DNA from: Pararhizobium sp.
Lineage (GTDB): Bacteria; Pseudomonadota; Alphaproteobacteria; Rhizobiales; Rhizobiaceae
Assembly: GCA_017794825.1 (NCBI GenBank)
Contig: CP051237.1
Coordinates: 1,488,001-1,552,000 of the forward strand
DNA: 64,000 nucleotides
Direction: 5' to 3'
Shown: positions 24,218-33,719 of the stretch, piece by piece
Layout: every line of letters begins with the position of its first letter
How positions within the stretch are numbered: position 1 is the first letter of the stretch
Made by a program: the position numbers and the translations under genes
The notes under the pieces: model-generated
What the model was told of the DNA's origin: nothing
The model's input: the letters and a program-made list of their open reading frames with translations, nothing else
Databases searched by the model: none

Positions 24218-25531
24218 CTATTCCGCCCCGGTCCGGTGCTCGAGGGTCAGCCCCTTGGCTGTTCTGGGCGCAAAGCCCTTCCAGTAGTTGTGTTCGGGCT
24301 TGAAGGTTCCATCCTCATTGACGGCGACAACGCCGTCCGCCGAATTCTCGATGACATCGAGAAAGGAGGCCAGTTCATCGTCACCCTCCAGATATTGGCC
24401 TAAAAAAGCGGTCACGAAATGCTGCGCGATATTGTTCATCCGCACCGTATCCCAAACGGCGTCGGCATAGTGCTCGAAGGGAATGAAATCGAGGTGTTCC
24501 GACGGTTGCCACGATTCGGCCGGCGCCGGCATGGGCGCGGCCGCATTATGGTTGGCGAAGGCGAAAGTCAGCAAATAACGATCTGAATTGACCGCGCCCT
24601 CGAAAATCGCCTTCGTTCCCTTCTCGTAGCCCGAAACGTCATCGTCGCTGCCGGCGATGAACAGCATCGGTATCCGGATGCCCGCGAGACCCGCCGCATC
24701 CCAGAACCCGGCGTTCATGCCCCAGGGCCCGATAGCGACGGCCGCCTTGATGCGATCATCAAAAAGAGACTGGTGCGCATCACTGCCCGCCATATGCACT
24801 TTCAATGTGCCCGCGGGCGCGCCCCAGGAATAGGCGGTGCTGGCTTCCGTCACGCCTGCTCCGGCTGTGATCACCGCTCCATAACCGCCCATCGAGTAGC
24901 CGATCAGCCCCGTGTTGCCGGCGTCGACCAACCCGTTCAGAAAGCTGTCGTCAGACTTCGACAACCTGTCGATTTCCTCCAGCACGAACAACTGGTCGAA
25001 CGGCCTGTTGACGAGCGTGCTGCCAAACGCCGCCTTGTTGTCATAGGTGCTGTCCGTGTGGTCAATCGAGACGACGACATACCCCTTGGTGGCGAGATTC
25101 TCCGCAAGCGGGCTCATCAGAAAACGGTTGCCGGGGTAGCCGTGTGAAACGATGACGAGGGGAAACGGCGCATCGGCCGACGCCGGATCGGCGTCACGAA
25201 CCGCCCGCCCCTGCAGGCTCACCTGCGTTACGCCGTCGCGAAGCAACACCCCTTCATAGGTTCCGCCCGAACCGGTTCCATCAGCAGCCGGATACCAGAC
25301 CTCCAGTGTCAGCGGCCGGTCATAGGTCGGCGGTTCCTTGCCCTCTTCTACATTGAGAATATCGACCTGGCCCGGATTGACCACTTCGATTTGCCGCACG
25401 CCGATATTGTAATCGCCGAAATTCGCCAGTGCCGGCGCATCTGGCCGGATCTGATCGATGCGGTTTTCTGCTGATGCAACAGCGGTGAAGCCAAGAAAAG
25501 CCATTAGAAGGACACTCGCCCGTTTCGCCAT
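24218..25531 (-). CDS. Secreted alpha/beta hydrolase (dienelactone hydrolase/PAF-acetylhydrolase-like)
   Basis: 437 residues with signal peptide MAKRASVLLMAFLGFTAVASA. The oxyanion-hole block LVIVSHGYPGNRFLMSPLAENLATKG is followed by the nucleophile elbow GLIGYSMGGYGA and a FIAGSDDDVSGY acid loop. A FANHNA motif probably holds the catalytic His. This layout is close to bacterial platelet-activating-factor acetylhydrolase-like enzymes. Start 25531 is chosen over the ATG two codons upstream because GGGAGG then sits 8 bp away rather than 2. The substrate is unknown; it acts outside the cytoplasm. Confidence 0.82.
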   Translation of the reverse strand: MAKRASVLLMAFLGFTAVASAENRIDQIRPDAPALANFGDYNIGVRQIEVVNPGQVDILNVEEGKEPPTYDRPLTLEVWYPAADGTGSGGTYEGVLLRDGVTQVSLQGRAVRDADPASADAPFPLVIVSHGYPGNRFLMSPLAENLATKGYVVVSIDHTDSTYDNKAAFGSTLVNRPFDQLFVLEEIDRLSKSDDSFLNGLVDAGNTGLIGYSMGGYGAVITAGAGVTEASTAYSWGAPAGTLKVHMAGSDAHQSLFDDRIKAAVAIGPWGMNAGFWDAAGLAGIRIPMLFIAGSDDDVSGYEKGTKAIFEGAVNSDRYLLTFAFANHNAAAPMPAPAESWQPSEHLDFIPFEHYADAVWDTVRMNNIAQHFVTAFLGQYLEGDDELASFLDVIENSADGVVAVNEDGTFKPEHNYWKGFAPRTAKGLTLEHRTGAE

Positions 25532-25637
25532 TTTCATTACCTCCCTTTTACCCGGCGACTCTTCGCCGGAGGTTGCAGCATACGCGCTCTGAAACCGCAG
25601 TACAGAAGGAATGTGTCGTCGAAGTTACAGCCGGATG

Positions 25638-27311
25638 TCAGGGTTTCATTCGGTACAGACGAATCTGAAGTTCACGCCCTTTGGAATAATTGACGCCGAC
25701 AATCGGCGCGCCCGACGCCAGACCATCGCGACCGCCAGGCACGGAGGAGAATACTGTCGCGGCGTCTTTATCCGACACGGCGACTACGCCACACGCTCCG
25801 TTTTCCTCAAAGAACTCAGCCACATCGTGGGGACGCAGATTTTGGACCCGATCCGTCCCGATCAGAAACACCAGGCTTGGCTCGTGGAACGACAGCGACC
25901 CGAGCAGGGACGTCTCGCACGGCTTTTCCTCGACAAAGCGTTGGGCTATCTGCCGGTTCAGCCACAGCCTGTCGAGCCCGGGCAGAACGCTTGCGAACAG
26001 CGCGCAGTAGGCAATGGAGGCCGCGAGCGTGGCGGCCAGGATCCTGCGCATCGGCGTCAGATCGAAAGTGTTCGAGAGCGCGACCCAGCCCGCGAGCAGG
26101 ATCAGGATCGCGGCCGCAAGTCCCTGCCATCGGAACCCTGCCTGGAGATAGATCGGCAGTCCGACTGCAACGACGGCAAGTCCCACAGCAACGAGCCCGG
26201 TTCCAAATGCGCCAAGACCATGCAGCACGCGCTGCCATAGCAGAGGCGCATCGCGAGGCTGTTCACCCAGCGTCAGATACCATGCTCCCATCAGTAAAAT
26301 CGCCGGGTAGGCGGGCAGCATGTAGTGCGGCAGCTTTGTCGGGATGAGCTCGAATACGATAAAGAATGGCAGATACCATGCCACGCAGAACAGCAGCCGC
26401 GCATCTGTGCGCATACGCCTCAGGGCGTTTGTGCCTCCGACAAGCGCCAGAAATCCGAACGGCCACACAAAGAGCGAATAGGTAAGAAGATAATAGCCCG
26501 GCGGCGCGCCATGCGATTCACGCCCGCCGGCGACTTTTCCGATCAGATCGCGCCCGAGCGCCTCCTGCCAGAAGGCGCCCCCGCTCTTCCAGGTAATCAG
26601 GACCAGCCACGGCGTCACAATCAGACATGCCAGCAGCGCTCCGTGCAACGGCTTGAGGTCCGCCAGCCAGCGGCGCGCATTCCCACGATCGAAAACCACA
26701 ATGGTTGCAACCGTCAATCCGCTCAGAAGCGGTGTTATCGGCCCCTTGATCAGGATCGCCAGTCCCTGCGCAACCCAGAACATCCACGACCAATGCGCGG
26801 CGGGCAAGACATCGCTTCGACGGGCGAGATAGATGCGCGCCAGGAAGCCTTGAGCCAGGATCGACAGCAGGAGCAGTACGGAGTCCGTCTTGGCCAGGCG
26901 CCCCTCAAAGGCCACACCGAACATCCCGATGAACATGACGGCGGCGACCAGACCCGCCGCGGGTCCGAACATGAATCCGCCAATCCACAGGACGCCAACG
27001 CCGGCAAGCGCCATGGCGAGTGTGGAGACAATCCTGTAGGCCCAGATAGAAGCGTCCTCGCCACCGCCCAGAAATATGACGGAAGCCGATTGAAGCCAGT
27101 AGATGCCGGCGGGTTTCTTGTATCGGCTTTCGTCCTGAAACCGGATGTCGACGTAGTCGCCGGTCTCGACCATCTGTTTCGTCGCCTGGATGAACCGCGC
27201 CTCGTCGCGATCGGTCGGAGGCGTCTTTCCGATGCCGGGGGCAAGGACAACAAGAGCGAATAGAAAAACGAGAGATGCCTGAAGCGGTCGCAACCTTGAC
27301 CCGTTCGACAT
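25638..27311 (-). CDS. ArnT-like lipid-linked sugar transferase (GT83/PMT superfamily)
   Basis: 557 residues. A first membrane helix (LRPLQASLVFLFALVVLAPG) leads into the periplasmic loop signature TDRDEARFIQATKQMVETGDYVDIRFQDESRYKKPAGIYWLQS, including the catalytic Asp and the DE-R pattern of ArnT. About ten further hydrophobic helices and a soluble C-terminal domain follow. ArnT enzymes move a sugar from undecaprenyl phosphate to lipid A or core. Upstream in the same operon are an ArnC-like glycosyltransferase that would make the lipid-linked donor and a small LpxB-N-like membrane protein. Whether the sugar is aminoarabinose or, as in rhizobia, galacturonic acid is not known. Confidence 0.88.
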   Translation of the reverse strand: MSNGSRLRPLQASLVFLFALVVLAPGIGKTPPTDRDEARFIQATKQMVETGDYVDIRFQDESRYKKPAGIYWLQSASVIFLGGGEDASIWAYRIVSTLAMALAGVGVLWIGGFMFGPAAGLVAAVMFIGMFGVAFEGRLAKTDSVLLLLSILAQGFLARIYLARRSDVLPAAHWSWMFWVAQGLAILIKGPITPLLSGLTVATIVVFDRGNARRWLADLKPLHGALLACLIVTPWLVLITWKSGGAFWQEALGRDLIGKVAGGRESHGAPPGYYLLTYSLFVWPFGFLALVGGTNALRRMRTDARLLFCVAWYLPFFIVFELIPTKLPHYMLPAYPAILLMGAWYLTLGEQPRDAPLLWQRVLHGLGAFGTGLVAVGLAVVAVGLPIYLQAGFRWQGLAAAILILLAGWVALSNTFDLTPMRRILAATLAASIAYCALFASVLPGLDRLWLNRQIAQRFVEEKPCETSLLGSLSFHEPSLVFLIGTDRVQNLRPHDVAEFFEENGACGVVAVSDKDAATVFSSVPGGRDGLASGAPIVGVNYSKGRELQIRLYRMKP

Positions 27312-27328
27312 GGCGTTTCAGCGGCCGT

Positions 27329-27661
27329 TCAGTTCGTGTCGGCCATTGCCGCCTTTCTTTCCGCAGCGATCAGCCAGAGATTGCGAACATAGATGATCAA
27401 TCCCATCCCCTGGCCGGCGATAAACACCGGATCCTGGCGCTGGATGGCGTAGATGAAGAGCAACGTGCCGCCGAACAGCGAAAAAAACCAAAAGGCGACA
27501 GGCACAACGCTTCGCTTGGCGCGTTCCGAGGCAATCCATTGGACGACGAAGCGCATCGTGAAACAGGCCTGAGCAAGGAAACCCAGCACCACCCATCCGT
27601 CAAGCTGCAGAACGAATACCGTGTAAAACCAGTTGATCAGTGGCGCCAAAACATCAGTCAT
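27329..27661 (-). CDS. Lipid-A-disaccharide synthase N-terminal domain-like membrane protein
   Basis: 110 residues with about three membrane helices. The sequence WVVLGFLAQACFTMRFVVQWIASERAKRSVVPVAFWFFSLFGGTLLFIYAIQRQDPVFIAGQGMGLIIYVRNLWLI is the 'LAB_N' domain found alone in many proteobacteria and at the N-terminus of some LpxB proteins. It starts 8 bp inside the end of the ArnC-like gene and is followed by the ArnT-like gene. Its position between the donor-synthesis and transfer genes suggests a role in moving or presenting the lipid-linked sugar; this is inference. Confidence 0.85.
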   Translation of the reverse strand: MTDVLAPLINWFYTVFVLQLDGWVVLGFLAQACFTMRFVVQWIASERAKRSVVPVAFWFFSLFGGTLLFIYAIQRQDPVFIAGQGMGLIIYVRNLWLIAAERKAAMADTN

Positions 27662-28376
27662 ACCGAACTTCCTCAGCAACAGGCATCTGTCTGCGGCGGC
27701 GCTTCAGCCACCAAACTCCGAAAAGATCCATTGCGCCGCGCAAGCCGCGGTCAAGTATTCCATAATTGGATTTTCCAAACCGGCGCGGACGGTCGACGAC
27801 ATCCATGGCCACAACGTCGTAGCCTTCCTGAATGACGAGCGCCGGCAAAAACCGGTGTGTGCCGTTGAAAAATGGAAGTCGCCTGAAGGTGTCCGTGTGC
27901 AGCACTTTCAGACCACATCCCGAATCCCGGGTCTTGTCGCCGAGAATGGAGCCGCGCAGCCAGTTTGCGAAGCGCGACGAGAGTTGCTTCAACCTGGTGT
28001 CCTTGCGCTTGACGCGTTGCCCGCACGCGATGCCTACTCCGGGACCTGCCTCGATCAGCCGGTCGACGAGTTGCGGAATATATTGCGGATCGTTCTGCCC
28101 GTCCCCGTCGATCGTGGCGACGATTGCGCCGTCGGCCGCCAGCACGCCGCTGCGAAGCGAAAGGCTCTGGCCCACGGATTCGCGATGGCGCACATGTCTA
28201 AGCCGAAAGGGTCTACGGGCGTGCTCTTTCGCAAGAACAGTTGCGGTGTCATCCGTCGAGCCGTCATCGACAATGATGACCTCGAAATCTCTTCCCGCCA
28301 TATGCTGCTCGATCTCGTCAAGCAGCGGCGGAATGTTGTCCGCCTCGTTCTTGCAGGGAATGACGATCGAAATCAT
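27654..28376 (-). CDS. Glycosyltransferase family 2 (ArnC/DPM1-like)
   Basis: 240 residues. The GT-A fold begins with ISIVIPCKNEADNIPPLLDEIE. The nucleotide-sugar motif IVDDGSTDDT and the catalytic TIDGDGQNDPQ (DxD-like) follow, with a FLPALVIQEGYDVVAMDVVDRPRRFGKSNYG block. C-terminal membrane helices are absent, unlike ArnC. It most likely charges polyprenyl phosphate with a sugar for the ArnT-like protein. The ATG at 28376 is preferred because AAGGCGAAGG lies before it; a longer frame upstream encodes an unrelated leader. Confidence 0.87.
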   Translation of the reverse strand: MISIVIPCKNEADNIPPLLDEIEQHMAGRDFEVIIVDDGSTDDTATVLAKEHARRPFRLRHVRHRESVGQSLSLRSGVLAADGAIVATIDGDGQNDPQYIPQLVDRLIEAGPGVGIACGQRVKRKDTRLKQLSSRFANWLRGSILGDKTRDSGCGLKVLHTDTFRRLPFFNGTHRFLPALVIQEGYDVVAMDVVDRPRRFGKSNYGILDRGLRGAMDLFGVWWLKRRRRQMPVAEEVRYD

Positions 28377-28653
28377 GCCTTCGCCTTGAGATATTTCTGA
28401 TCGATTGCGGAATGCAAATTTCGGCGAGACCGGACCGGCCTGGCTTTCGTCAACCGTTCCGGAAAGTCCCGTCAACCGGGCCGCGGTGGCATTAGCAAAT
28501 CGAATGATAGCACGCAAGTTTCATCTCGACGAAACCGGTCCCGGGCTGGACAACCGGCAGGCGCGCGACCGCGAACGACGAGCCCGCAATACGAATGGCT
28601 TGACATCCCGACTTGCAGCTTATTCAAAACAATGAAGTAATGGAGGAGACCAC

Positions 28654-30282
28654 ATGCTCGGACTCATGCAGGAATGGCCGCTGCTGTGCCACAAGATCAT
28701 CGATCACGCCGCCAATTTCCATGGAGATCGTGAAGTCGTTACCCGCACGATCGAGGGCCCCGTCACACGAACCAGTTACCGCGACATGCGGCGTCGGTCG
28801 CTGAGACTGGCGAAGCGGCTGGAGAGAGAGGGAGCGCGGATCGGCGACCGGATCGCCACCATGGCCTGGAACACGTCAAGGCATTTGGAAAGCTGGTACG
28901 GCATTACCGGCATCGGCGCGGTATACCACACGCTCAATCCACGACTGTTTCCTGATCAGATCGCATGGATCATCAATGATGCGGAGGACAAGTTTCTTTT
29001 CGTCGATACGACATTCCTGCCGATCGTGGAGGCGATCGCCGACAGGACGCCGAGTATCAAGAAGATATTCGTGCTGACCGATGCGGAGCACATGCCGGAC
29101 ACCAAACTCGACAAGGCGGTCTGCTACGAGGAATGGCTCAACGAAACCGACGATGATTTCACCTGGCGGCGGTTCGACGAACGCACTGCAGCCGGCATGT
29201 GCTACACGTCCGGCACGACGGGCGACCCCAAGGGCGTGCTCTACTCGCATCGCTCCAATGTGCTGCACAGCATGGTCGCCTGCCAGCCCGACATGATGAA
29301 CCTGTCTGCGCGCGACCGGATGATGCCGGTTGTTCCACTCTTCCACGCCAATGGCTGGGCGACCGCTTTCACCTGTCCTCTCGTCGGCGCCACGATGGTG
29401 CTGCCTGGCGCAGGAATGGACGGCGAGTCCCTTTACAACCTTCTGACCGACGAAAAAGTGACGATTACGGCGGCGGTGCCAACAATCTGGCTGATGCTGC
29501 TGCAGTACCTGGAGAATACAGGCAAGGACCTGCCGCATCTGGAACGGGTCGTGATAGGCGGAGCCGCCTGTCCAAGGGCAATCACCAAGGCCTTCCAGGA
29601 AAATTACGGCGTCGAGGTCATCCACGCCTGGGGCATGACCGAAATGAGTCCCCTGGGCTCGATGTGCACGATCAAACCGGAGTACCAGGGCCTGGGGGGA
29701 GAGGCAAAACTCGACCTGCAGCAGAAGCAGGGCCATCCTCCCTTCACCGTCGAGATGAAGGTGACGGATGACGAGAACAACAAGCTTCCCTGGGACAGCA
29801 AGTCCTTCGGACGACTGAAGGTTCGCGGACCCGCGGTTGCCTCGGCCTACTACAAGAACCGCGGCGAGGAATTGTTCGACGCCGAGAACTGGTTCGACAC
29901 GGGCGATGTCGCGCACATGGATCCGTACGGCTACATGGAGATCACGGACAGGGCGAAGGACGTGATCAAGTCCGGCGGCGAATGGATATCCACCATCGAG
30001 CTCGAGAACCTGGCCGTCGGCCACGAGGACGTCGCCGAAGCGGCGGTCATCGGCATCGCGCATCCAAAATGGGACGAGCGTCCCCTGCTGATCGTCGTGC
30101 CGAAAGAAGGGCATGAGCCGAAAAAGGACGACCTGCTCAAGTATCTCGAGGACAAGGTCGCCAAGTGGTGGCTGCCCAATGATGTCGTCACCGTGCAGGA
30201 AATTCCGCACACGGCGACCGGCAAGATCCAGAAGACCGCGCTTCGGGAACAGTTCAAGGATTACAGTTTCCCGACTGAATAA
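28654..30282 (+). CDS. AMP-binding fatty-acid–CoA ligase
   Basis: 542 residues of the ANL adenylate-forming superfamily. The P-loop [19 protein letters not shown] is near residue 180, motif [11 protein letters not shown] near 320, [20 protein letters not shown] near 430, and the C-terminal catalytic Lys in [14 protein letters not shown] medium- or long-chain acyl substrate is suggested by its resemblance to FadD3/AlkK-type ligases. GGAGGA lies 8 bp before the ATG. It stands alone between two minus-strand transcription units, so its pathway partner is not evident. Confidence 0.9.
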   Translation: MLGLMQEWPLLCHKIIDHAANFHGDREVVTRTIEGPVTRTSYRDMRRRSLRLAKRLEREGARIGDRIATMAWNTSRHLESWYGITGIGAVYHTLNPRLFPDQIAWIINDAEDKFLFVDTTFLPIVEAIADRTPSIKKIFVLTDAEHMPDTKLDKAVCYEEWLNETDDDFTWRRFDERTAAGMCYTSGTTGDPKGVLYSHRSNVLHSMVACQPDMMNLSARDRMMPVVPLFHANGWATAFTCPLVGATMVLPGAGMDGESLYNLLTDEKVTITAAVPTIWLMLLQYLENTGKDLPHLERVVIGGAACPRAITKAFQENYGVEVIHAWGMTEMSPLGSMCTIKPEYQGLGGEAKLDLQQKQGHPPFTVEMKVTDDENNKLPWDSKSFGRLKVRGPAVASAYYKNRGEELFDAENWFDTGDVAHMDPYGYMEITDRAKDVIKSGGEWISTIELENLAVGHEDVAEAAVIGIAHPKWDERPLLIVVPKEGHEPKKDDLLKYLEDKVAKWWLPNDVVTVQEIPHTATGKIQKTALREQFKDYSFPTE

Positions 30283-30315
30283 AGGTACGGACCGGCCTTG
30301 CGCGCCAGGGTCGGC

Positions 30316-30723
30316 CTACCCTCCGAACGCTCTCGAAAGACCATAGCCGGCCAGAGCCGACAGACCGGTCAGAACCGTTCCCCAGACGATATCCGCAAAG
30401 ACGACGGCGAGCGGCCAGCTTTTCAAGGTCGCGTAGTTCGTCATGTCGTAGGTGCCGTATGCGAGCGCCCCGAACAGGGCTCCGGCGAAGAGAGCCGCCA
30501 TCGAGGACTGATCCCGAAGCGCCGGCAACACGGCAAAGAATACGATGCCAACCACGTAGAAAACATAGAACAGACCTGCCGCGCCCAGCTTTGGTTGTTC
30601 GAGAAGCAATGTTCCAAGCTGTCGGCGATAGAAGTCGTTTGCGATCCGCGTAAGCCATACGTAATCAAGTGCGAAGAATACGATCGCGGTCAAGACGTAG
30701 GCTTTGGTGAACTGGATCATCAT
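30316..30723 (-). CDS. DUF2177 family membrane protein, probable RpoE–ChrR regulon member
   Basis: 135 residues with four membrane helices: KAYVLTAIVFFALDYVWLTRI, GLFYVFYVVGIVFFAVL, LFAGALFGALAYGTYDMTNY and a final helix. The DYVWL and YDMTNYATL signatures mark DUF2177. Such genes often sit with the FAD/DUF1365/RpoE–ChrR cluster. A promoter candidate TGATCC-N18-TAATC lies directly upstream on this strand, about 30 bp before the start, so RpoE control is likely. Biochemical function is unknown. Confidence 0.85.
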   Translation of the reverse strand: MMIQFTKAYVLTAIVFFALDYVWLTRIANDFYRRQLGTLLLEQPKLGAAGLFYVFYVVGIVFFAVLPALRDQSSMAALFAGALFGALAYGTYDMTNYATLKSWPLAVVFADIVWGTVLTGLSALAGYGLSRAFGG

Positions 30724-30752
30724 GTCTCTCCGTTCCGATCAACGCATGCAAC

Positions 30753-30781
30753 GATTACGGACATATAGTGACGCCGGATCA
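30753..30781 (-). promoter_or_regulatory. Candidate RpoE-type promoter for DUF2177 gene
   Basis: On the minus strand, TGATCC (30781–30776) is followed after 18 bp by TAATC (30757–30753). This fits the Rhodobacter RpoE promoter form (TGATCC, about 18 bp, TAAGA-like). The distance to the start codon allows a short leader. Confidence 0.6.
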
Positions 30782-30818
30782 CCTTGCCGTGATTTTCCTG
30801 CAGATGGAGGCGGACCTG

Positions 30819-30847
30819 TGATCCGGCCGCCGCCTAGGTGCGTAAAG
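30819..30847 (+). promoter_or_regulatory. Candidate RpoE-type promoter for FAD oxidoreductase gene
   Basis: TGATCC (30819–30824), an 18-bp spacer, then TAAAG (30843–30847). It has the same form as the divergent promoter 40 bp away. It lies upstream of the TTG start at 30878, which argues that longer starts of that gene are wrong. Confidence 0.65.
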
Positions 30848-30877
30848 GTCTCCGGAACACAATATTCGGAGGCGTTC

Positions 30878-32200
30878 TTGACCAAGCTAAATATCGCCGT
30901 GATCGGCAGTGGCATTTCCGGACTGTCGGCGGCGTGGCTGCTTGCAAAAAAGCACGCCGTCACACTATTCGAAAAAGCCGATTATGCTGGAGGTCACGCC
31001 AACACCGTGGATGTGATGACCGGTGACGGTCCGATCGCTGTCGATACTGGCTTTATCGTTTTCAACGAGACGAACTATCCGAACCTGAGCGCGCTCTTCC
31101 GTCATCTCGACGTGGGTTGCGACGACACGGAGATGAGTTTCTCTCTGACCAGCGACGCCGGCCGGTACGAATACGGCGCATCCGGCGCCAACGGCTATTT
31201 CGGTCAACGCAGCAACATAGCCCGTGTCAGGCATTGGGTGCTATTGAAAGAAATCGCCCGATTTTTTTCTGAAGCCAAGTCACGAATGGGCATGTATCAC
31301 AAGGATACGCCGCTCGGCGAATTCCTCGAGCGCGAAAAATATTCGAAAGCCTTCATCGACGATCACATTGTGCCGATGGGAGCGGCAATCTGGTCGTCGA
31401 CTCCCGACGACATGCTCGCCTTTCCGGCGCAAAGCTTCATTCAGTTCTATGACAATCACGGAATGCTGCAATTCAAGAACCGGCCGCTATGGCGAACGGT
31501 CAAGGGCGGAAGCCGCAACTATGTCAGTCGCATTCTCGATGACAGCAATCTCGACATCCGACTCCATAGCGATCTGAAGCAGATCGGGCGCAAAGGCGAA
31601 TGTGTAACAGTCGAATCCTCGGACGGAGTGGTCCATCTTTTCGATCATGTGGTTATGGCCACTCATCCCGACCAGGCGCTTGCGCTTCTCGGTGACGCCG
31701 ACGCCGCGGAACGGTCACTGCTTTCGCAATTCACCTATCAGAAGAATACCGCGGTTCTGCATCGCGACCCGTACTGGATGCCGCGTCGTCGCAGGCTCTG
31801 GTCAAGCTGGAACTACCTGAAGTCGGGAGAAGGCAAAGACCTGTGCGTCACCTACTGGATGAACCGGCTGCAGCAGTTGCCGACGCGCGAGAATCTCTTC
31901 GTCACACTGAACCCGACCGAAGAAATCAATCCGGCCATGGTCGTTCGCAGTTTTGACTATGAGCATCCGGTCTTCGACGCCGGGGCGCTGCGCGCGCAGG
32001 CCAGAATGGCTTCGATCCAGGGACAGCGACGAACATGGTTCTGCGGAAGCTGGCTCGGCTACGGCTTTCACGAAGACGGCATCGCCAGCGGCCTCGACGT
32101 GGCGGAACAACTCGGCGGGATCGCCCGGCCCTGGCGCAAGGACCAAGATTACATCCGCAACGCCCCATCCGAACAGCTTGAATTGCAGGTCGCTGAATGA
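30878..32200 (+). CDS. FAD/NAD-dependent amine-oxidase-like oxidoreductase (ChrR regulon type)
   Basis: 440 residues from a TTG start. A GGAGG 5–9 bp upstream and a promoter candidate just before it decide the start. The dinucleotide-binding GSGISGLSAAWLL begins near residue 9, followed by the acidic FEKADYAGGHANTV. It ends with the second FAD block (GSWLGYGFHEDGIASGLDVAE). The protein belongs to a flavoprotein family found with DUF1365 and often a cyclopropane-fatty-acid synthase-like gene in RpoE–ChrR regulons, where it is thought to act on membrane fatty acids under singlet oxygen. The cfa-like gene is absent here. It overlaps the next gene by 4 bp. Confidence 0.85.
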   Translation: MTKLNIAVIGSGISGLSAAWLLAKKHAVTLFEKADYAGGHANTVDVMTGDGPIAVDTGFIVFNETNYPNLSALFRHLDVGCDDTEMSFSLTSDAGRYEYGASGANGYFGQRSNIARVRHWVLLKEIARFFSEAKSRMGMYHKDTPLGEFLEREKYSKAFIDDHIVPMGAAIWSSTPDDMLAFPAQSFIQFYDNHGMLQFKNRPLWRTVKGGSRNYVSRILDDSNLDIRLHSDLKQIGRKGECVTVESSDGVVHLFDHVVMATHPDQALALLGDADAAERSLLSQFTYQKNTAVLHRDPYWMPRRRRLWSSWNYLKSGEGKDLCVTYWMNRLQQLPTRENLFVTLNPTEEINPAMVVRSFDYEHPVFDAGALRAQARMASIQGQRRTWFCGSWLGYGFHEDGIASGLDVAEQLGGIARPWRKDQDYIRNAPSEQLELQVAE

Positions 32201-32991
32201 CCCTGAACGAGGGAATTTTTGTCGGGACGGTGATGCACAAGCGGATGCGTCCTGTCCGGCACGAATTCCGATACTCTGTTTTCTCGGTCCTGATCGATAT
32301 CGACCGGATGGACGAGATCGCAAAAAGGCTTCGATTGCTTTCCGTTGACGGCGGGAACCTGTTTTCGATCTTTCGTCGCGACCATGGCGCCGGCGACGGG
32401 CATTTGCGACGTCATCTCGACGGGTTGGCGACGCGCATGATCGGTCCGGAACCCGTTGAACGGTGGCTGATGCTGGGCTATCCCCGCATTCTGGGCTACG
32501 TATTCAATCCGTTGACCGTCTATTACGGGCTGGACGAAAGGGGCGACGTCAGAGGCGTGATTTACGAAGTCAGCAATACATTCGGCGAGCGGCACAGCTA
32601 TGCTCTTCCCGTTGAAACAGAAGGATCCGCCATTCGTCAGACGGCGGACAAGGTATTTTACGTGTCGCCTTTCAACCCGGTCGCGGGGCGCTACAGGTTC
32701 CGCACGCGCAAGCCGGATGAAACCGCGCAAATGACGATCCTGCTGGAAGATAAATCGGGGCCAATGTTCGCCGCGGCTTTTTCGGGAACAAGACAGCCGC
32801 TGACCGACAAGGTTCTTGCAGCGCTGTTCCTTCGTCACTGGTTCATGACATTCAAGGTTTGGGCGGGCATCCATTATGAAGCCTTGCGGCTTTGGATCAA
32901 AGGACTCAAAATCTATCCGCGTCCCGGTAAGAACGTGGGAACTGCGCCCTATCCACGCCCCTTGAGCATGCGTCCGACCATCCGGAAATAA
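32197..32991 (+). CDS. DUF1365 domain-containing protein
   Basis: 264 residues. The start NEGIFVGTVMHKRMRPVRHEFRYSVFSVLIDIDRM and blocks MLGYPRILGYVFNPLTVYYGLD, VIYEVSNTFGERHSY and YVSPFNPVAGRYRFR are the conserved positions of DUF1365. The family accompanies the FAD protein before it in singlet-oxygen stress operons and probably works on lipids; biochemistry is not established. The 4-bp overlap indicates translational coupling. The 3' end runs 43 bp into the convergent SDR gene, an unusual arrangement in which one transcript is antisense to the other. Confidence 0.9.
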   Translation: MTLNEGIFVGTVMHKRMRPVRHEFRYSVFSVLIDIDRMDEIAKRLRLLSVDGGNLFSIFRRDHGAGDGHLRRHLDGLATRMIGPEPVERWLMLGYPRILGYVFNPLTVYYGLDERGDVRGVIYEVSNTFGERHSYALPVETEGSAIRQTADKVFYVSPFNPVAGRYRFRTRKPDETAQMTILLEDKSGPMFAAAFSGTRQPLTDKVLAALFLRHWFMTFKVWAGIHYEALRLWIKGLKIYPRPGKNVGTAPYPRPLSMRPTIRK

Positions 32992-33716
32992 AGCGCGTTC
33001 GGCGCGTTGCGCAACATTCCCATGACACTGGCGAACGGTTGCGGAAAGCGGATTTCGAACCGCTCTTTGGCCATGCCGCTGATGATGTAGTCGGCGGCCT
33101 GATCCGCGCTGATAAGCTGTGGCATCTTGAAATCATTCTTCTTTGTCAGCGGCGTATCGACGAAACCCGGATTGACAAGAGTTATTCGGATATTGAAGCG
33201 TTCAAGGTCAAGCTTGAGGGTTTCGGCCAAATTGATCAGCGCGGCCTTTGTCGGTCCGTAATTGACCGTCCTGGGCAAACCGCGATAGCCCGACAGCGAG
33301 CCCACGATGACGATATGCCCCTTGCCCTGTTGTTTCATGATCGGGACAAGAGCGGATATCGCATGAATGGCGCCCATGTAGTTGACCTCGACGCCTGCGC
33401 GGATCGACTCCAGATCGATATCTCCGGGTTCCAGCGGTCGCCAGGCTCCGGCCGATAAAACCGCAGTGTCGATCGCCCCGAACCTGCCCAGGATGTCTCT
33501 CGCCGCAGTTTCGACCGCATTCGCGTCCGTAATATCCAGGGGGAACGCGGTTATACCGCGTCCCTGACTTTCCATATCGAGCAATGCATCCTTCGATCGG
33601 GCTGACACGGCGATGTTCTGGGCCATGCCGGCGATCTTTTCCGCAAAGGCCCTGCCTATGCCGGAACTTGCGCCAATCACCCAGACATTGCCCGGGTCAA
33701 TCTGCGGGCTCGCCAT
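32949..33716 (-). CDS. SDR family oxidoreductase in RpoE–ChrR operon
   Basis: 255 residues. Cofactor motif GASSGIGRAF is at residues 15–24, followed by ALLDMESQG and DITDAN; the catalytic YxxxK is in YGPTKAAL near 158–162, with SLSGYRG holding Ser. This is a classical SDR without an obvious substrate. It starts 4 bp after the stop of the ChrR gene and is probably transcribed with rpoE and chrR, as SDR genes often are in this regulon. Its end overlaps the DUF1365 gene on the opposite strand. Confidence 0.9.
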   Translation of the reverse strand: MASPQIDPGNVWVIGASSGIGRAFAEKIAGMAQNIAVSARSKDALLDMESQGRGITAFPLDITDANAVETAARDILGRFGAIDTAVLSAGAWRPLEPGDIDLESIRAGVEVNYMGAIHAISALVPIMKQQGKGHIVIVGSLSGYRGLPRTVNYGPTKAALINLAETLKLDLERFNIRITLVNPGFVDTPLTKKNDFKMPQLISADQAADYIISGMAKERFEIRFPQPFASVMGMLRNAPNALYFRMVGRMLKGRG

Positions 33717-33719
33717 GGA

